Assembly (NCBI GenBank): GCA_002778215.1
Contig: PCDM01000001.1
Location: 3,844,001-3,908,000, forward strand
Direction: 5' to 3'
Source of the DNA: Esteya vermicola
Lineage: Eukaryota > Ascomycota > Sordariomycetes > Ophiostomatales > Ophiostomataceae
DNA: 64,000 nucleotides
This document shows, in pieces, positions 52,154 to 64,000 of this stretch (positions within the stretch are counted from its first letter, which is position 1; each line of letters opens with the position of its first letter). The position numbers and the translations under genes are program-made. The notes under the pieces were generated by a model. It was not told where the DNA came from. It saw only the letters and a list, made by a program, of their open reading frames with translations, and searched no databases.

Positions 52154-53777
52154 TTATTATTATTAAAAGAAGTATAAATAGCCTTATTATATTAAGTAGC
52201 TTACTAATTTTAATATAAATTTATACTACGTCTTTTTTTTATCTTTATATATTAATTAAGCGTAATAGTACTTTTTATATACTACTTATATATACTATTT
52301 ACTTATTATATACTTTTAATATTAAAATTCTTATTCTTATTTTTTATAAACTAATTTTTTTAATAAAGGTCTTACTAATTAAATCTAATATAATAACTAT
52401 ATTCTATTTAATATTAACTAACTACTTTCTTTTTATTTATACTTTAAATTAAAATATATTTACTATTAAAATCTCCTTTACGTTTTTAACGTTTTAACTA
52501 TTATTAATACTATTAAGTTTTTTAACTACTTACTAATACTTAGTAATTTAACTATAACCGTCTTTTTTTTATTTAAATACTTATTAGTTAAGTGTTTATT
52601 ATTATTATAAATATAATACTTTAAAATATAGCCGTCTTATTAAAGATTTTTATTTTAAGACCTTTTCTTCTTTAATCTTACTTTTTATAAGTGCTTTAAT
52701 AATTGCTTTAATAATTAGAAGTACTTAAATCTTTATTATACATTCTTTTATTTTATCTACGTTTATAACCTTTTTTATAACCTTTTTAACTTTTATATAT
52801 ATATTTTATATAAAGACTTTATACTTATTTTTATAAGTAGTATATATTTTATATAATTTTAATATATATAATTAATTCTTATTTTATTTTTAATATTATA
52901 AGAAGCTTTTAAAGGTCCTTTTTAATACTTAAAAGTAGTTATATATATAAGACTTATACTTACTTTTCTTTTAACTTTTTTTTTAACTATATTTTAAAAA
53001 AGGCTAAGTAATTTATAAAGTTTTAAAGATTATTATATTTATTTTATATTATTAATTGGTTTTTAAATAATAAAAGAATATATTTTTAAAGCTATAATAA
53101 AAAAAAACTTAATATTTAAAGCTTTTTTAGTCTTTATTTATAATAGCTTATTCTTTCTTTATTTTACTTAATAGTATAGTTTACTATATTATATAGTTAA
53201 TTTAGTTTATACTAGTTAATATAAAATAAATACGCTTTTTTATTATATTAAATTTCTTTTTAAATAAAGTAAATTATATCTTTTTATTTATAAGCTAATT
53301 TTAATACTAGTTTATTAAAAAGCTATAATAATAAAAAGGTATTTTTTTATTATTATACTTAGTTTATCTTCCTTTATATTAAAGCCTTTATTATTATTAT
53401 TATAATATCTTTTTTAAGTAGTTAATAAGCTATTTAACTTTTTATAAAGCTTCCTTTTTTATTTTATTATAATAACTTCTTTTTTTAATACTTAAAGCTT
53501 AAAGTTATTAGTCTTTACTACTTTAAAATATAATTTACTATACTAAAGTAAGTTTATTAGTAATAAATTTAATAAAGTCTATATTATTCCTTACTATAAT
53601 AATTATTATTAATTCTTTTACTTTAAGTTTACTAGGCTATACTATAGTGCTTATATTTAGTCTTTAGTTATATAAGACTATATTATTTTATAGTCTTATA
53701 TTAGTTTAATTTATTATATATAATTAATTTAATTTATATTAGTAATTAAGTAGTTTTAAAGTAAAAGACTTAGTAAT

Positions 53778-54138
53778 TATAATAGTAAATAAACTAAATA
53801 ACTATATTAATAAAGTAATTAATTATAAAGGGTTAAAAGTAAAAGTAGTATTATATAAAAACTAAGTCTTATTCCTTTATATTTAGTAAAAAGGATAAAC
53901 TATCTATATAAAAATAGTACTAAGTATACTAATTCTAATTAAGCCTTAGCCTTTAAACTTAATAGCTAATTAACTAATTATAAAGTATATATTTATTACT
54001 ACTCTATTTAATTAAGTATAAACTACTACTATATATATTTATAGGTCTTATTTATATTTATAAGTTATATAACGCCTACTATTTATTTAATTAGCTATTA
54101 TATCTTTATATTGTTTATAAAGTTTATATAACTCTTAT
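53778..54138. repeat. LTR of family A, right end of outer element (first part)
   Basis: The first 361 bp of a family A LTR, cut by the family C insertion. The remaining 51 bp are at 61,497-61,547. Confidence 0.8.
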
Positions 54139-54376
54139 TATTATACGCTAGTTTACTACTATAAGAGGAAATACACTAATAACAACTATATATCGTTCTT
54201 AATATATACACTATAAATAAAATAAATAAATAAATAAAGTAAATAACTATAATATATTAATAATTTTATATAATTTTTATATATTAGTATAAAGTATATA
54301 AATATAAAGTTAGTTGTATTATTTATTTAAAAAACTATAAGAATTTCCTTTTTTATAGTAAATATTACTAATAATA
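54139..54376 (+). repeat. LTR of family C (left)
   Basis: 238 bp, TATTATACGCTAG to ACTAATAATA. Confidence 0.8.
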
Positions 54377-57300
54377 AGTGTTTAAGCTAAGATAAAATTT
54401 TATTATTCTTAATTTAGGCTAACTTTTACCTTTTTTTTTTATATATATATATTATATATTATATATAAATAAGTAAATAGTTAAAAGGCTTATAAAGAAA
54501 TAAAATTTTGTTTTATTTATACTTTATTTTTTATATTTTTATAAGAATTTTTTAAATTTTTTTACTTTTTATATCTTTTTTTTATACTTATATATATTAT
54601 ACTTGTTTATTATTATATTAAGAATTTATTAGTACTTTATCTTTTAAAGAAACTTATTAAAATTAGTTTTTTTTATAACTTTGCTTATATTATAAGGAAT
54701 TTTCTTAATATTTGTATTATTTATAACTATAGGCTTTATTAAATCCTTAAACGTGCTAAGTATAAGGTTAAGTGTTAAAGGTTCTTTTTAGTACGGTTTT
54801 TTTACTATTTTAAGGTATAAATCTAGCTTAAAGGCTAGGCGCTTACTAGTAGTTGTTATACTTATTTTTATTTTAACTGTTTCTTTAAATATATAGAATT
54901 CTTTTTTAAGCTTTTAATAGAGTGTTTGTTTTATATAAAGATTATTATAAAGGCTATATAGTACTTATTTAGTCTTTACTTTAAACTAGGTAAGTAATTT
55001 AATAATTTGTATTATAGTGTCTTTTTACTTCTTTTTTAACGTAATTATAAACGTTTAAAAAAAGAATAACTTGTTAATAGTTTTAGTAGTTTAAAAAGTT
55101 ATAAGTATTTTAATAAATGTTATTAGCTTATTATCTTTGTTTATATTCTTATATAAAAGGATTTTTAGCTTGTAAATAAGCTAAACATCTTTCTTTTTAT
55201 TAAGAAAAAAAAAGTAATACACTTTTAACTAGTACTTAACCTTGTATTAAATACCTTTAAATATTTTTCTTATAAAAATGTAATAGTATAAGATTTTCTT
55301 ATATAAGAAGAGCTTTGTTATAAGGTCTTTACTATTAGTAACAGCCTTTTTATACTAAGTAATATTTTTTAAAATTTATTAGTATATTAGTACTTAAGAA
55401 ATTTAGTTGTATTATACGTTTTTTTATTAAATATTTTAAGCACTATTTTTTATACCTTTTTATAAAGGTTATACTTTATATTTTTTTTTTATATACTTTT
55501 AAAGTAGTTTTTTAACTACTTAATTATAAAAACTATAAGCTCTTTGTTTTTATTAGCCTTTATTAAGCTAGTAAACACTATATTATAACTATATAAATTA
55601 TATAAAGTAGTTAGTAGTAGCTTTTTTTTAAAAGGTATTATAGTTATTTAGTAAAAGATTTCTTATTAACTTAAGTATTATAGCTTATAAAAGCTTTTAT
55701 AAAAAAGTATAAAAGAAAAGATATATAATAATTAATTAAAACTTAAGTAAAGATTTAAGTAAAGATATAATTAATTTATAAATAATAAAAAATAAGTAAA
55801 ATTATTATAAAGGTAAAAGCTTTTTATTTATTTTTATACTATTTTTTCTTTATTTAAAAAGAAATCTTTATTTATTTAATTTAAATATAAAAGTATAAAT
55901 AAGTAAATAAAGTATATTATTATAAATAACTAGTATTTTTATTAAAAGTATAAAAATAAAAAAATAAAAAAGTAAATAAAAGTAGTATATTAAATTTACT
56001 TATTTATTATATAGTAAAAGAATATAGTAAATTATACTTTTTAAAGGTTTTAAGTTTAAAGTAATTATTACTTAATTTTTAAATACTTTTATTTATATTT
56101 ATTAAGTAAATTCTTAATACTTAATAAAAAGAAAGTTTTTATTAACTATTAATTATTTATAAAAGAATATATTATTTATTAAATAAAGAATTAAAGTAGT
56201 AAAGTGTTTTTTTTTAAAATATAGTACTTTATAATATACTTAATTTTAAATTTATTATTTTTTAAATTTTTATTAATATAAATTAGCTTTAATAAAAACA
56301 CTTTATACTTAAAGTTATTTTTACTTTACTTTAACTTATAAAACTAGGTTATAAATAAAACTAAATATACTTTTTATAATATTAAGAAATTTAGTTAATA
56401 TACTTAGCTTTTAACTTGTCTTTTTATTATAAATAGGCCTATATACTATAAAGACTATTTTTATAAAGGTTTTTTTAATAAGTAATATTTATAATATAAA
56501 TATAAATATATTATATTACTTATATTAAATAAGATAAAAAAGTGTTTATTATTATATTTAAGTTTTATTAATATAATAATAATATTAATAAGTTTTTTTA
56601 CTTTATAAAAACGTTATTATAATAGTATAGCTTATATAGTAAAGTTTAAGACTATAAGTAAATATCTTATAATAAGGTTTATAAAAGATTTAAGTTAAAT
56701 ATTATAAAGTAGCTAATTTAGTAATATTTTAATAGTTATAGTATATATATTATTTAAGTAGTATTATAAAGTAAAGAGTAAGTTTATTTATAACTTATTT
56801 AAGTTACTATATATAAAATATCTTATTATAATTTTTATAGTTTAATTTTTTTTTTAAAAAGGCGATTTATTTAAAAGTAATAAGTTATAAAAAATATAAA
56901 TAATATTTTAAAAAGATAAAAAATTTTATATTATAGTATTAATATAAATTTAAAATTATAATTAAAAATAATATTTATTAATAGTTTTTAATTATAAAAA
57001 AAAAGACTATAAAGAAGAATATAAACTTATTATTTAATAGTATATACTTTTTATTTTAATAATAGTATAGTTTTTTTAAAAATTTATATAATACTATAGT
57101 AAATATATTATAATAGTTATATTTAAGTATTTACTATACTATATTAATTATTATAACTTTTAATAAGTTAGTAATAAAATTTATAATAATTATATAAAAG
57201 AGTATAATAACGTTATAAATATTATATAATTTCTTATTAAATAGTTTATAGTTTATTTAATTAATATAATATAATTTATAGTATTAAATATATTTTTAAA

Positions 57301-60300
57301 TTATTTTTAATAAGTATAAAATAAATATATTTTTAAAATTATATTATATTTAAGCTTTATTAAAATAGTACGTTTTATTATAAACTTTATTAAAAAGTAT
57401 TTTTATATAAATTTTAAAAATAGTTAACTAAGAATATTTTATAAGCTATATATAATAAAGGAAATTATTTATAATATATTATAATTTAAGTAAAAAGCGG
57501 CCTTTTTATATACTATAAAGTTAATCTTATAAAGTTAAATATATTAGTTTAAGTATATAGTTTATAAAGTACTTTTTAATAATATACTACTTAATAGTAA
57601 AGTATATTTATATATAACTTTTATTATATATTTTATTTTAATATATAAATTTATTTACTTTATACTAATAGAAATATTTTAAGTTTTAAAGTATACTAGT
57701 ATAATATTTAAAGCTGTTTTTATTAGTTATAAAGTAAATATTTTTTAATATACTTTTATTTAAGTTTATACGTTTTTTTACTTATATAAAAAATTAAAAA
57801 AAAGTGTTAAAAACAACGTTTATTATATTAAAAATATAAAAAATATTAAGTTAAAATTATAAAAAGTAATTTATTATAATTATAAGCTTAATATTTACTT
57901 TATTAAAATTTAGTATTTTAAGTAATAAATATATAATAATCCTTTTTAATAGTATATAGTTTATAATAAAATTTATTAAATATTAATTAAACTAAATTAT
58001 TTTATAAAGCTTAACTTTAACTTAAATATATATAATAATTTTTACTTTTATTTATTTATATAGTTTTTTTTAATTATTAATAATATATAATATAAAAAGA
58101 ATTAAGTAGTAATAGTATTATAAAATATCTTTACTAAGAATAAAAATTCTATTTTAAACGTTATTAAGTTAAAATATATAAAGTTTATATACTTTTTTAT
58201 AAGTATTAAGCTTAATAAATAGTATAATTATTAAATTATAATAATATAACTATATTTATTTATAAAGGTACTTTTATAGTATATAAAATAACTTATATTT
58301 TTAATTTATAAGTTTAAATATAAGTTTATTACTTACTTTTTTTTTTATATTTTTCTTACTTTATTAATAAGACTACTATTATTTTTTTTTTTTTAAAAAA
58401 CTATTTTTTATTTTTATAAAGGCTATAATTTAACGTTATACTATAATATTTAAATATAAAAGAATTTAGCTATACTTAAATATATATTAAAATTATTAAG
58501 ATTATTAAGTATTTTTATATTTTTAAAAATAGTAATATAATTATTAGTTTTATAAATACTAGTTTTATTAACCTTATATTTAAAAAGTTAAACTATAAAA
58601 AATTTAAAAAATAATTTTTTTTAATATTTAAAGTTATACTTTATTAAGTATTTTAAAAATAGTATATAAATATTTAAAATATTCCTTTATTATATAGTTA
58701 AAAATTATAATATTATTAATATATATATTAATAAAACTATAATAATTATAAAAAAGTTTATTTATAAATTATTATATAAATTTTAATAAATTTTAAAATT
58801 TTATAAATACTATATTTAATCTTTTAAAACTATAATTATTAATAATTATTATATAATTATAATAATTATAAAAAATAAGTAATTAAAAAAAAAAGGTAAT
58901 AGTATTTAAACTAAAAAAAAAAGAATATTTATATATTTTTTTTATAATATTTTACTAGTTAAAAAGTAAATAAATATTAAATATATATAAATAATTTAAT
59001 AGTAATATATTAATAATTATTTACTTTTTTTTAATAGGATTTTTTATAGCGTTTTTATAATATACTATAAAAATAAAATATATAATAAGTATAAAGTTTA
59101 ATATTTATTTAAGCTTTTTTAAGATATATAAAAGGTTAAAAGTGTTATTTATTACTTATTTATTATAAATATTAAAGAAATATTTCTTTATAATAGCTTT
59201 AATTTACTATTAATTATTATATAAGTTAATATATATTTTTTAATCTTTTAGTATAAGTATAATACCTTTATTTATAAAAAGTTATTAAAATTTTTAAAAA
59301 AGTATATATAACTTTTAATTAAAGTTAACATTTTATATATAAACTATTACTTTATTAATATTTATTTTAAATAAAACATTTTTTAGTTTTTATAGTTTAT
59401 ATATTAAAATACTAATATATATATAATTTAACTTTAAATTTTCTTTTTTTATAATAGTTTTAATAAATATAAAATACTATACTTTTTTTTAATTAGTATA
59501 TAAATTATTTTATATATTATTTATTTTAAAAATTTTATTAAAAAAGGCGTTTTTTTAAATAACTAGTAGCTTTATTATTATATTATTTATTATAACTATA
59601 TAAAATAAAAATAACTTAAGTATTATATTAAAAAAATAACTTTTTATTTTAATAAAAATATAGTTTACTACTATTTTTTATATATTATAAATAGTAGTAT
59701 AGTATAATTTAAGATATTATAGAGTTATAAATATACTTATTATAAGTAGTATAATAGTGTCTTTTTTAACTAAAATATAAATATAAGTTTAAGGTTTTTA
59801 TATTTATTTATAAATAAGTAAGCTTTTAATTTTATAAAAAATAATAATTCTTTATTTAATATTAATTTTAATACTTAAAATATATATATTATTTATATTA
59901 ATAAGTAAATTTAGTTTAAGTTTATTAATAATATTAATTATAATATAAAATATACGTTTATATACGTTTATATTATACTTAACTAAGTAAATATACTATA
60001 AATATAGCTTATTATTAAATTTATAGTAAACTTTTAATACTATTAATATATTTATTATAGTTTATAAAATTAATATTAATTTTATATTTATTAAAAAATA
60101 CCTTATTAACTATATTATTATTTACTTTAATATTAAAGTAGTATAATATATTATTTTTATTTAGTAAAAAATATATATATATTTAAAAATATATATAACT
60201 ATAGTTAAAATATAAATCTTTTATTAGTATTAAGTTAGTATTAATTTTAAAAAGTAAACCTTTAAAAAAGAAGATATTTAGTTTATTAATTTTTATTTAA

Positions 60301-61253
60301 GTAAATGTTAAATTCTTTTATTAAAGTACTATTATATAATATATATTTTTATAGTAGTAGCTATTTTTTTAAAAAGTTACTATATACAATTTTTACTACT
60401 TAGTTAATTTTATAATAATATTATTAAAAAAATATTCTTTTTTAATAAGTAATTTTATTTTATTATAAAAGTTATTATTATTTATATATATAACTTATAT
60501 ATCTTTATTATTTAAGTTAAGTAAGTAAAATATATATACTTATTATAGTATAAGTTAATAAAATTATTAAAATAAAGGATTTTTTATAATATTATAGTTA
60601 TATTTATTATAAATATTATTTTAAACTTTGTTTTATTTATATAAAAGTTATAAATTATTTAGTAAAAGGCAACGTTTAAAGATAGTTATATTTAAATAAA
60701 TAAGGTTTAATAAAAAATACCTTTTTTTAAGACTTAGTTTAAGTATAACTTTATAAGTTAGCTAATTTCTTAAATAACTATCTTTTTTACTAATATTAAA
60801 AAGACTAATAGTAGTAGTAAAAGGATTATTTATAATTTTTTAATTAGTTATTATTATTATATTTTTAAAAATGTCTTATAAAAAGGTTTTAAATATTATA
60901 TTATTATTTAAAGTACTATTATTAAAAGAATCCTTAAAATTCTTAAGTTTTTTCCTTTTTCTTATTTTTATTATAGCTCTTTTAAAAAGTATAAACTTAA
61001 GCAAGTAAATTTAGTAGTAATATTAAACTACTTATAACTATTAACGTCTTTTTTAAAAGAACTATTTTAATATTAAAAAAAGTGTAAATATTTTATAATA
61101 AAAGGCTAAGCTTACTTTATTTAAATATTTACTATATATTATAAATAAGCTTAAGCTATATATAAGTTTTTATATTTTTTATAAATAGTATATAGTAAAA
61201 GGTAGTCTTTTTATAGTAAGTAAGTTTAAACTATAAAAAAAGTTACTACTATT

Positions 61254-61491
61254 TATTATATATTAGTTTACTATTATAAGAGGAAATATACTAATAACAA
61301 CTATATATTATTCTTAGTATATACACTTTAAATAAAGAAAATAAATAAATAAAGTAAATAACTATAATATATTAATAATTTTATATAATTCTTATATATT
61401 AGTATAAAGTATATAAATATAAAGTTAGTTATATTATTTATTTAAAAAACTATAAGAATTTCTTTTTTTATAGTAAATATTACTAGTAATA
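61254..61491 (+). repeat. LTR of family C (right)
   Basis: 238 bp, TATTATATATTAG to ACTAGTAATA. Confidence 0.8.
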
Positions 61492-61496
61492 CTTAT

Positions 61497-61547
61497 ATAT
61501 AGTTTTTATAAGACTTTTATAAACGTCTTTTTTACTTACTTATAATA
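61497..61547. repeat. Last 51 bp of the outer element's right LTR
   Basis: Continues the family A LTR broken at 54,138; contains the family A end block around AAACGTCTTTTTTACTTACT. Confidence 0.75.
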
Positions 61548-62830
61548 GTTATAAAAAAAGAAAGTTTTTTTTATATAAAAAATTATATAACTTATATAAC
61601 TATTTAATTATATTTAAGTTATATTATTACTTATAAAAAGTATTATAATAAGTGTTTTTATATTTAAATCTTTTTTTTTTTTATAAGCTAATTTATATTA
61701 ATTATTTTACTAATTTTAATATATATTCTTATTTTCTTTTTTTATATTTATGAAGTATACTTTTTTATCCTTTTTTATAGCTTTTAACTTTTAAGCCTTT
61801 TTTAAAATATATACTTTATTTTATAGTAGATTTAAGTATATACCTACTATTATATTATTATAAAAAGTAAGAATAATAGTATAAAAAGTAAAGAAAAGCT
61901 TTAAGTATATATATTTAAAACTTTAAATTTTACTTTAATTACTATATATATAACTATATTAAATAACCTTTATTATAAAAGTGTAAAGATTTTTACTATT
62001 TTATAAAAGTTTTTTAGTAAAGGCGTGTTTTTAAAGCTATTATTATACTTTAGTACTATATATAATAAATTATTTATATAGTACTTAAACTATAAATTAC
62101 TAGTTTAATATAAAGTATTAACGTTTATATTTACTTAGTTACTTTTAATATTAAGTAAGTACTTTTTTATAAAGGTTTTTTTAAATATTTTAAAAAATAG
62201 TTTTTTATTTTACTTTTAAATTATCTTACTTAAATACTTTATTTACTATTTAAAAAAAGTTTTTTATATTATAATAATATATATATTTATTTTATATAAA
62301 AAGGTACTATCCTTTATACTTAGTTATAATAATATTAAAATAAAAAAAACCTTATTTTTTAAATATTTTATATTACTTAAAGTACTACTTTATTAAAATT
62401 TATTTTACTTATTATACTAAGTACTAATATAACTACTTAATTAGTATTAGTATTATTAATAAAAAGCTTTAAATTAAGAATATTTTAAGTAAATAGCTTT
62501 AAGTTAACTTTTACTAGTTTTTAGTTTTATAAAAGGATACTAATAGTTAGTAAAATTCTTAACTATAAAAGTATATTTTTTTAAACTAAGATATAGTTTT
62601 TATATAAGTTAAGTAAGTCTTACTTATTAATTAAAAGTAGTATATATTACTAATTATACTATAACTTATACTTATAGTTATTATAATAGTACTATTACTT
62701 TAAATAAGATTAATTTATATATAATAAAAAATAACTAAGGTAATAGTACTTATTTAGCTTATTAATTCTTTATAGTTTATAATACTATAAAAAGTTATTT
62801 TAATTAGTAATACCTTCTTAAAAAATAACG
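61548..62830 (+). repeat. Fragment of a third family C copy
   Basis: Matches the reverse complement of about 17,960-19,230, the internal segment missing from the 54-61 kb copy. Homology stops near 62,830, where copia sequence begins. Confidence 0.6.
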
Positions 62831-62879
62831 TTAGTATAATAACAGCTATACTATTAAACGTAGAAAATTTTAATAATTA

Positions 62880-64000
62880 TAGTTGTACTAAGCCTAAGGT
62901 TTATAAAATTAAATAGTAGCTAAATAAATTAAATCTTAATAGGCTAAAGATAAAAACAACCTTAGAAACAACTAATACTAAAAATAAGGCTAGACTAGTT
63001 ATAAAACTACCTACCTTAACAAAAAAAAATATATAGGCATATAAAACTTATATAAAAAACACTATTATAGTATTAGAAGATTTAAAAGCCTTAAAAGCTA
63101 CTATTCTTTTTACTAATTTAAAAGATAAGCCTAATACTTATAAATAAGCTATAGCTAGCCTTAATAAAGATAAGTAGTTAGAAGCTATAAAGGACGAAAT
63201 TAAATCCTTAATAAGCTAAAATACTTATACTTTAGTTAACCTACCTAAAGATGGTTACGTTTTAAAGGGTAAATAGGTATACGCTTTAAAAATAGATAAT
63301 AAAAACGTACTTATACGCTATAAGGCTAGGTAGGTAGTATAAGGCTTTAATTAAGTACTAAGTATAAACTACTTAAAAACCTTTAGTACAACCTACTATC
63401 TTAAAACGTATAAATTAGTCTTTTTATTAGCTATTAATAATAACTAAGACTTAAATTAATACAATATAAAAAACGCTTTTTTATATAAAAAAATAGATAA
63501 AACTATATACATTAAATAGCTTATAGGCTTTAAGACTAATAGTTATAAAGTCTATTTACTAAATAAAGCCTTATACAGTTTAAAATAAGTATATAGACTA
63601 TAGTATAGGCACTTAAAAGATATTTTAATAAAGGAAGGCTTTATAGTCTTTCTTTATAATAAAGGCTTATTTTTATATAAGACTAAAAAGGTTTTCTTAC
63701 TATATTATATTAATAACTTTATAGTAATAGGTCTTAATATTAAGTTTATAACTAGACTAATTTCTAAGCTAAATAAAAGGCTAGAAATAAAAAGTTTAAG
63801 ACTAGTATAAACCTTTTTAAGTATAAATTTTACTAAGGTTAATAAAGGCTTATTAACTATAAACTTAAAGAAGTATACGTTAAATATAATTTAACACTTT
63901 TATAAAGAAAAAATAAGGTATAAGGATACACCCCTTCTACTAGGCTATAAGCTAGTTAAAAATTAAAGGACTAAAGCCTTACTAGTTAAAATAAAACTAT
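62880..64000 (+). pseudogene. Ty1/copia reverse transcriptase remnant, cut by the window end
   Basis: The plus-strand reading follows the copia RT (RVT_2) order. It runs EAIKDEIKSL, then NTYTLVNLPKDG, VLKGK-VYALK (stop in place of Trp), LIRYKAR, then NAFLYKKIDKTIYIK and KVYLLNKALYSLK (usual 'CRLNKALYGLKQ'), YINNFIVIG (usual 'YVDDLLIVG', catalytic Asp lost), and ISKLNKRLEIKSL towards the end. Stops sit at former Gln/Trp codons. It is less decayed than the gypsy elements and continues beyond the window. Confidence 0.8.

Larger units (their letters stand above)
54139..61491 (+). mobile_element. Family C element, LTR-flanked, 7,353 bp
   Basis: Two 238-bp LTRs (54,139-54,376 and 61,254-61,491) and an exact CTTAT duplication (54,134-54,138 and 61,492-61,496) place it inside the right LTR of the outer family A element. 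It matches the 16,865-25,840 element in reverse complement. It lacks about 1.6 kb of that copy: the segment equivalent to about 17,640-19,280 is gone at about 60,710. It is strongly RIP-degraded, with no domain recognised. Confidence 0.75.
39481..61547 (-). mobile_element. Outer Ty3/gypsy family A element carrying two nested insertions
   Basis: Left LTR 39,481-39,892; right LTR 53,778-54,138 continued at 61,497-61,547 (361 + 51 = 412 bp). Removing the two insertions (44,656-52,153 and 54,139-61,491) and one copy of each duplication leaves about 7.2 kb, close to the 7,498 bp of the inner family A element. Reverse transcriptase and RNase H remnants are on the minus strand. A purine tract (AAAAAGGGCG on the minus strand) lies near the left LTR, as expected for the 3' LTR. 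No matching target duplication flanks the whole element. Confidence 0.75.

Overview
The window reads as nuclear DNA of a filamentous ascomycete (Pezizomycotina). The spliced genes have short introns with GT..AG ends and CTAAC- or CTGAC-type branch sites. Their products belong to families typical of that group: a Zn2Cys6 regulator, Brl1/Brr6, Iws1/Spn1 and an SRPK kinase. The rest of the window looks like an AT-rich compartment degraded by repeat-induced point mutation (RIP). TpA is everywhere, CpA is nearly absent, and transposon frames are broken by TAA/TAG where Gln or Trp codons are expected. Nothing below was confirmed by a database search; the assignments come from motifs and from comparing parts of the window with each other.

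Layout. (1) Positions 1 to about 26,370 are a graveyard of retroelements. They hold a Ty3/gypsy fragment (family A, 412-bp LTR), a 1.7-kb element with long inverted ends, a second Ty3/gypsy element (family B, about 415-bp LTR), a solo family B LTR, and a 9-kb LTR-flanked element of unknown class (family C, 238-bp LTR). The family C element sits inside a Ty1/copia integrase remnant. (2) Positions about 26,385 to 38,031 are an 11.6-kb gene island of normal composition. It holds an intron-containing tRNA-Thr(TGT) and four protein genes: the Zn2Cys6 regulator (minus), a Brl1/Brr6 nuclear-envelope protein (minus), IWS1 (plus) and an SRPK kinase (minus). (3) Positions 38,032 to 64,000 are again AT-rich. 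This part begins with a perfect 18-bp inverted repeat, followed by a three-deep nest of LTRs. Next comes a family A gypsy element carrying two nested insertions (another family A element and a family C element), both bounded by 5-bp target duplications. The window ends in a Ty1/copia reverse transcriptase pseudogene running off the right edge.

The genes do not form a pathway. Brl1 and IWS1 are divergent and share a 291-bp intergenic region. IWS1 and the kinase converge. The products act in transcription (Zn2Cys6 factor, IWS1), nuclear pore and envelope biogenesis (Brl1) and SR-protein phosphorylation (SRPK). I rebuilt all four gene models by splicing: frames close exactly at every junction, giving proteins of 871, 496, 457 and 567 residues.

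I found no convincing new multi-gene system. The most informative structures are the readable insertion history of the nested LTR elements, the tRNA with an 84-nt intron at the edge of the AT-rich block, the boundary palindrome, and family C, for which I could not find a reverse transcriptase.
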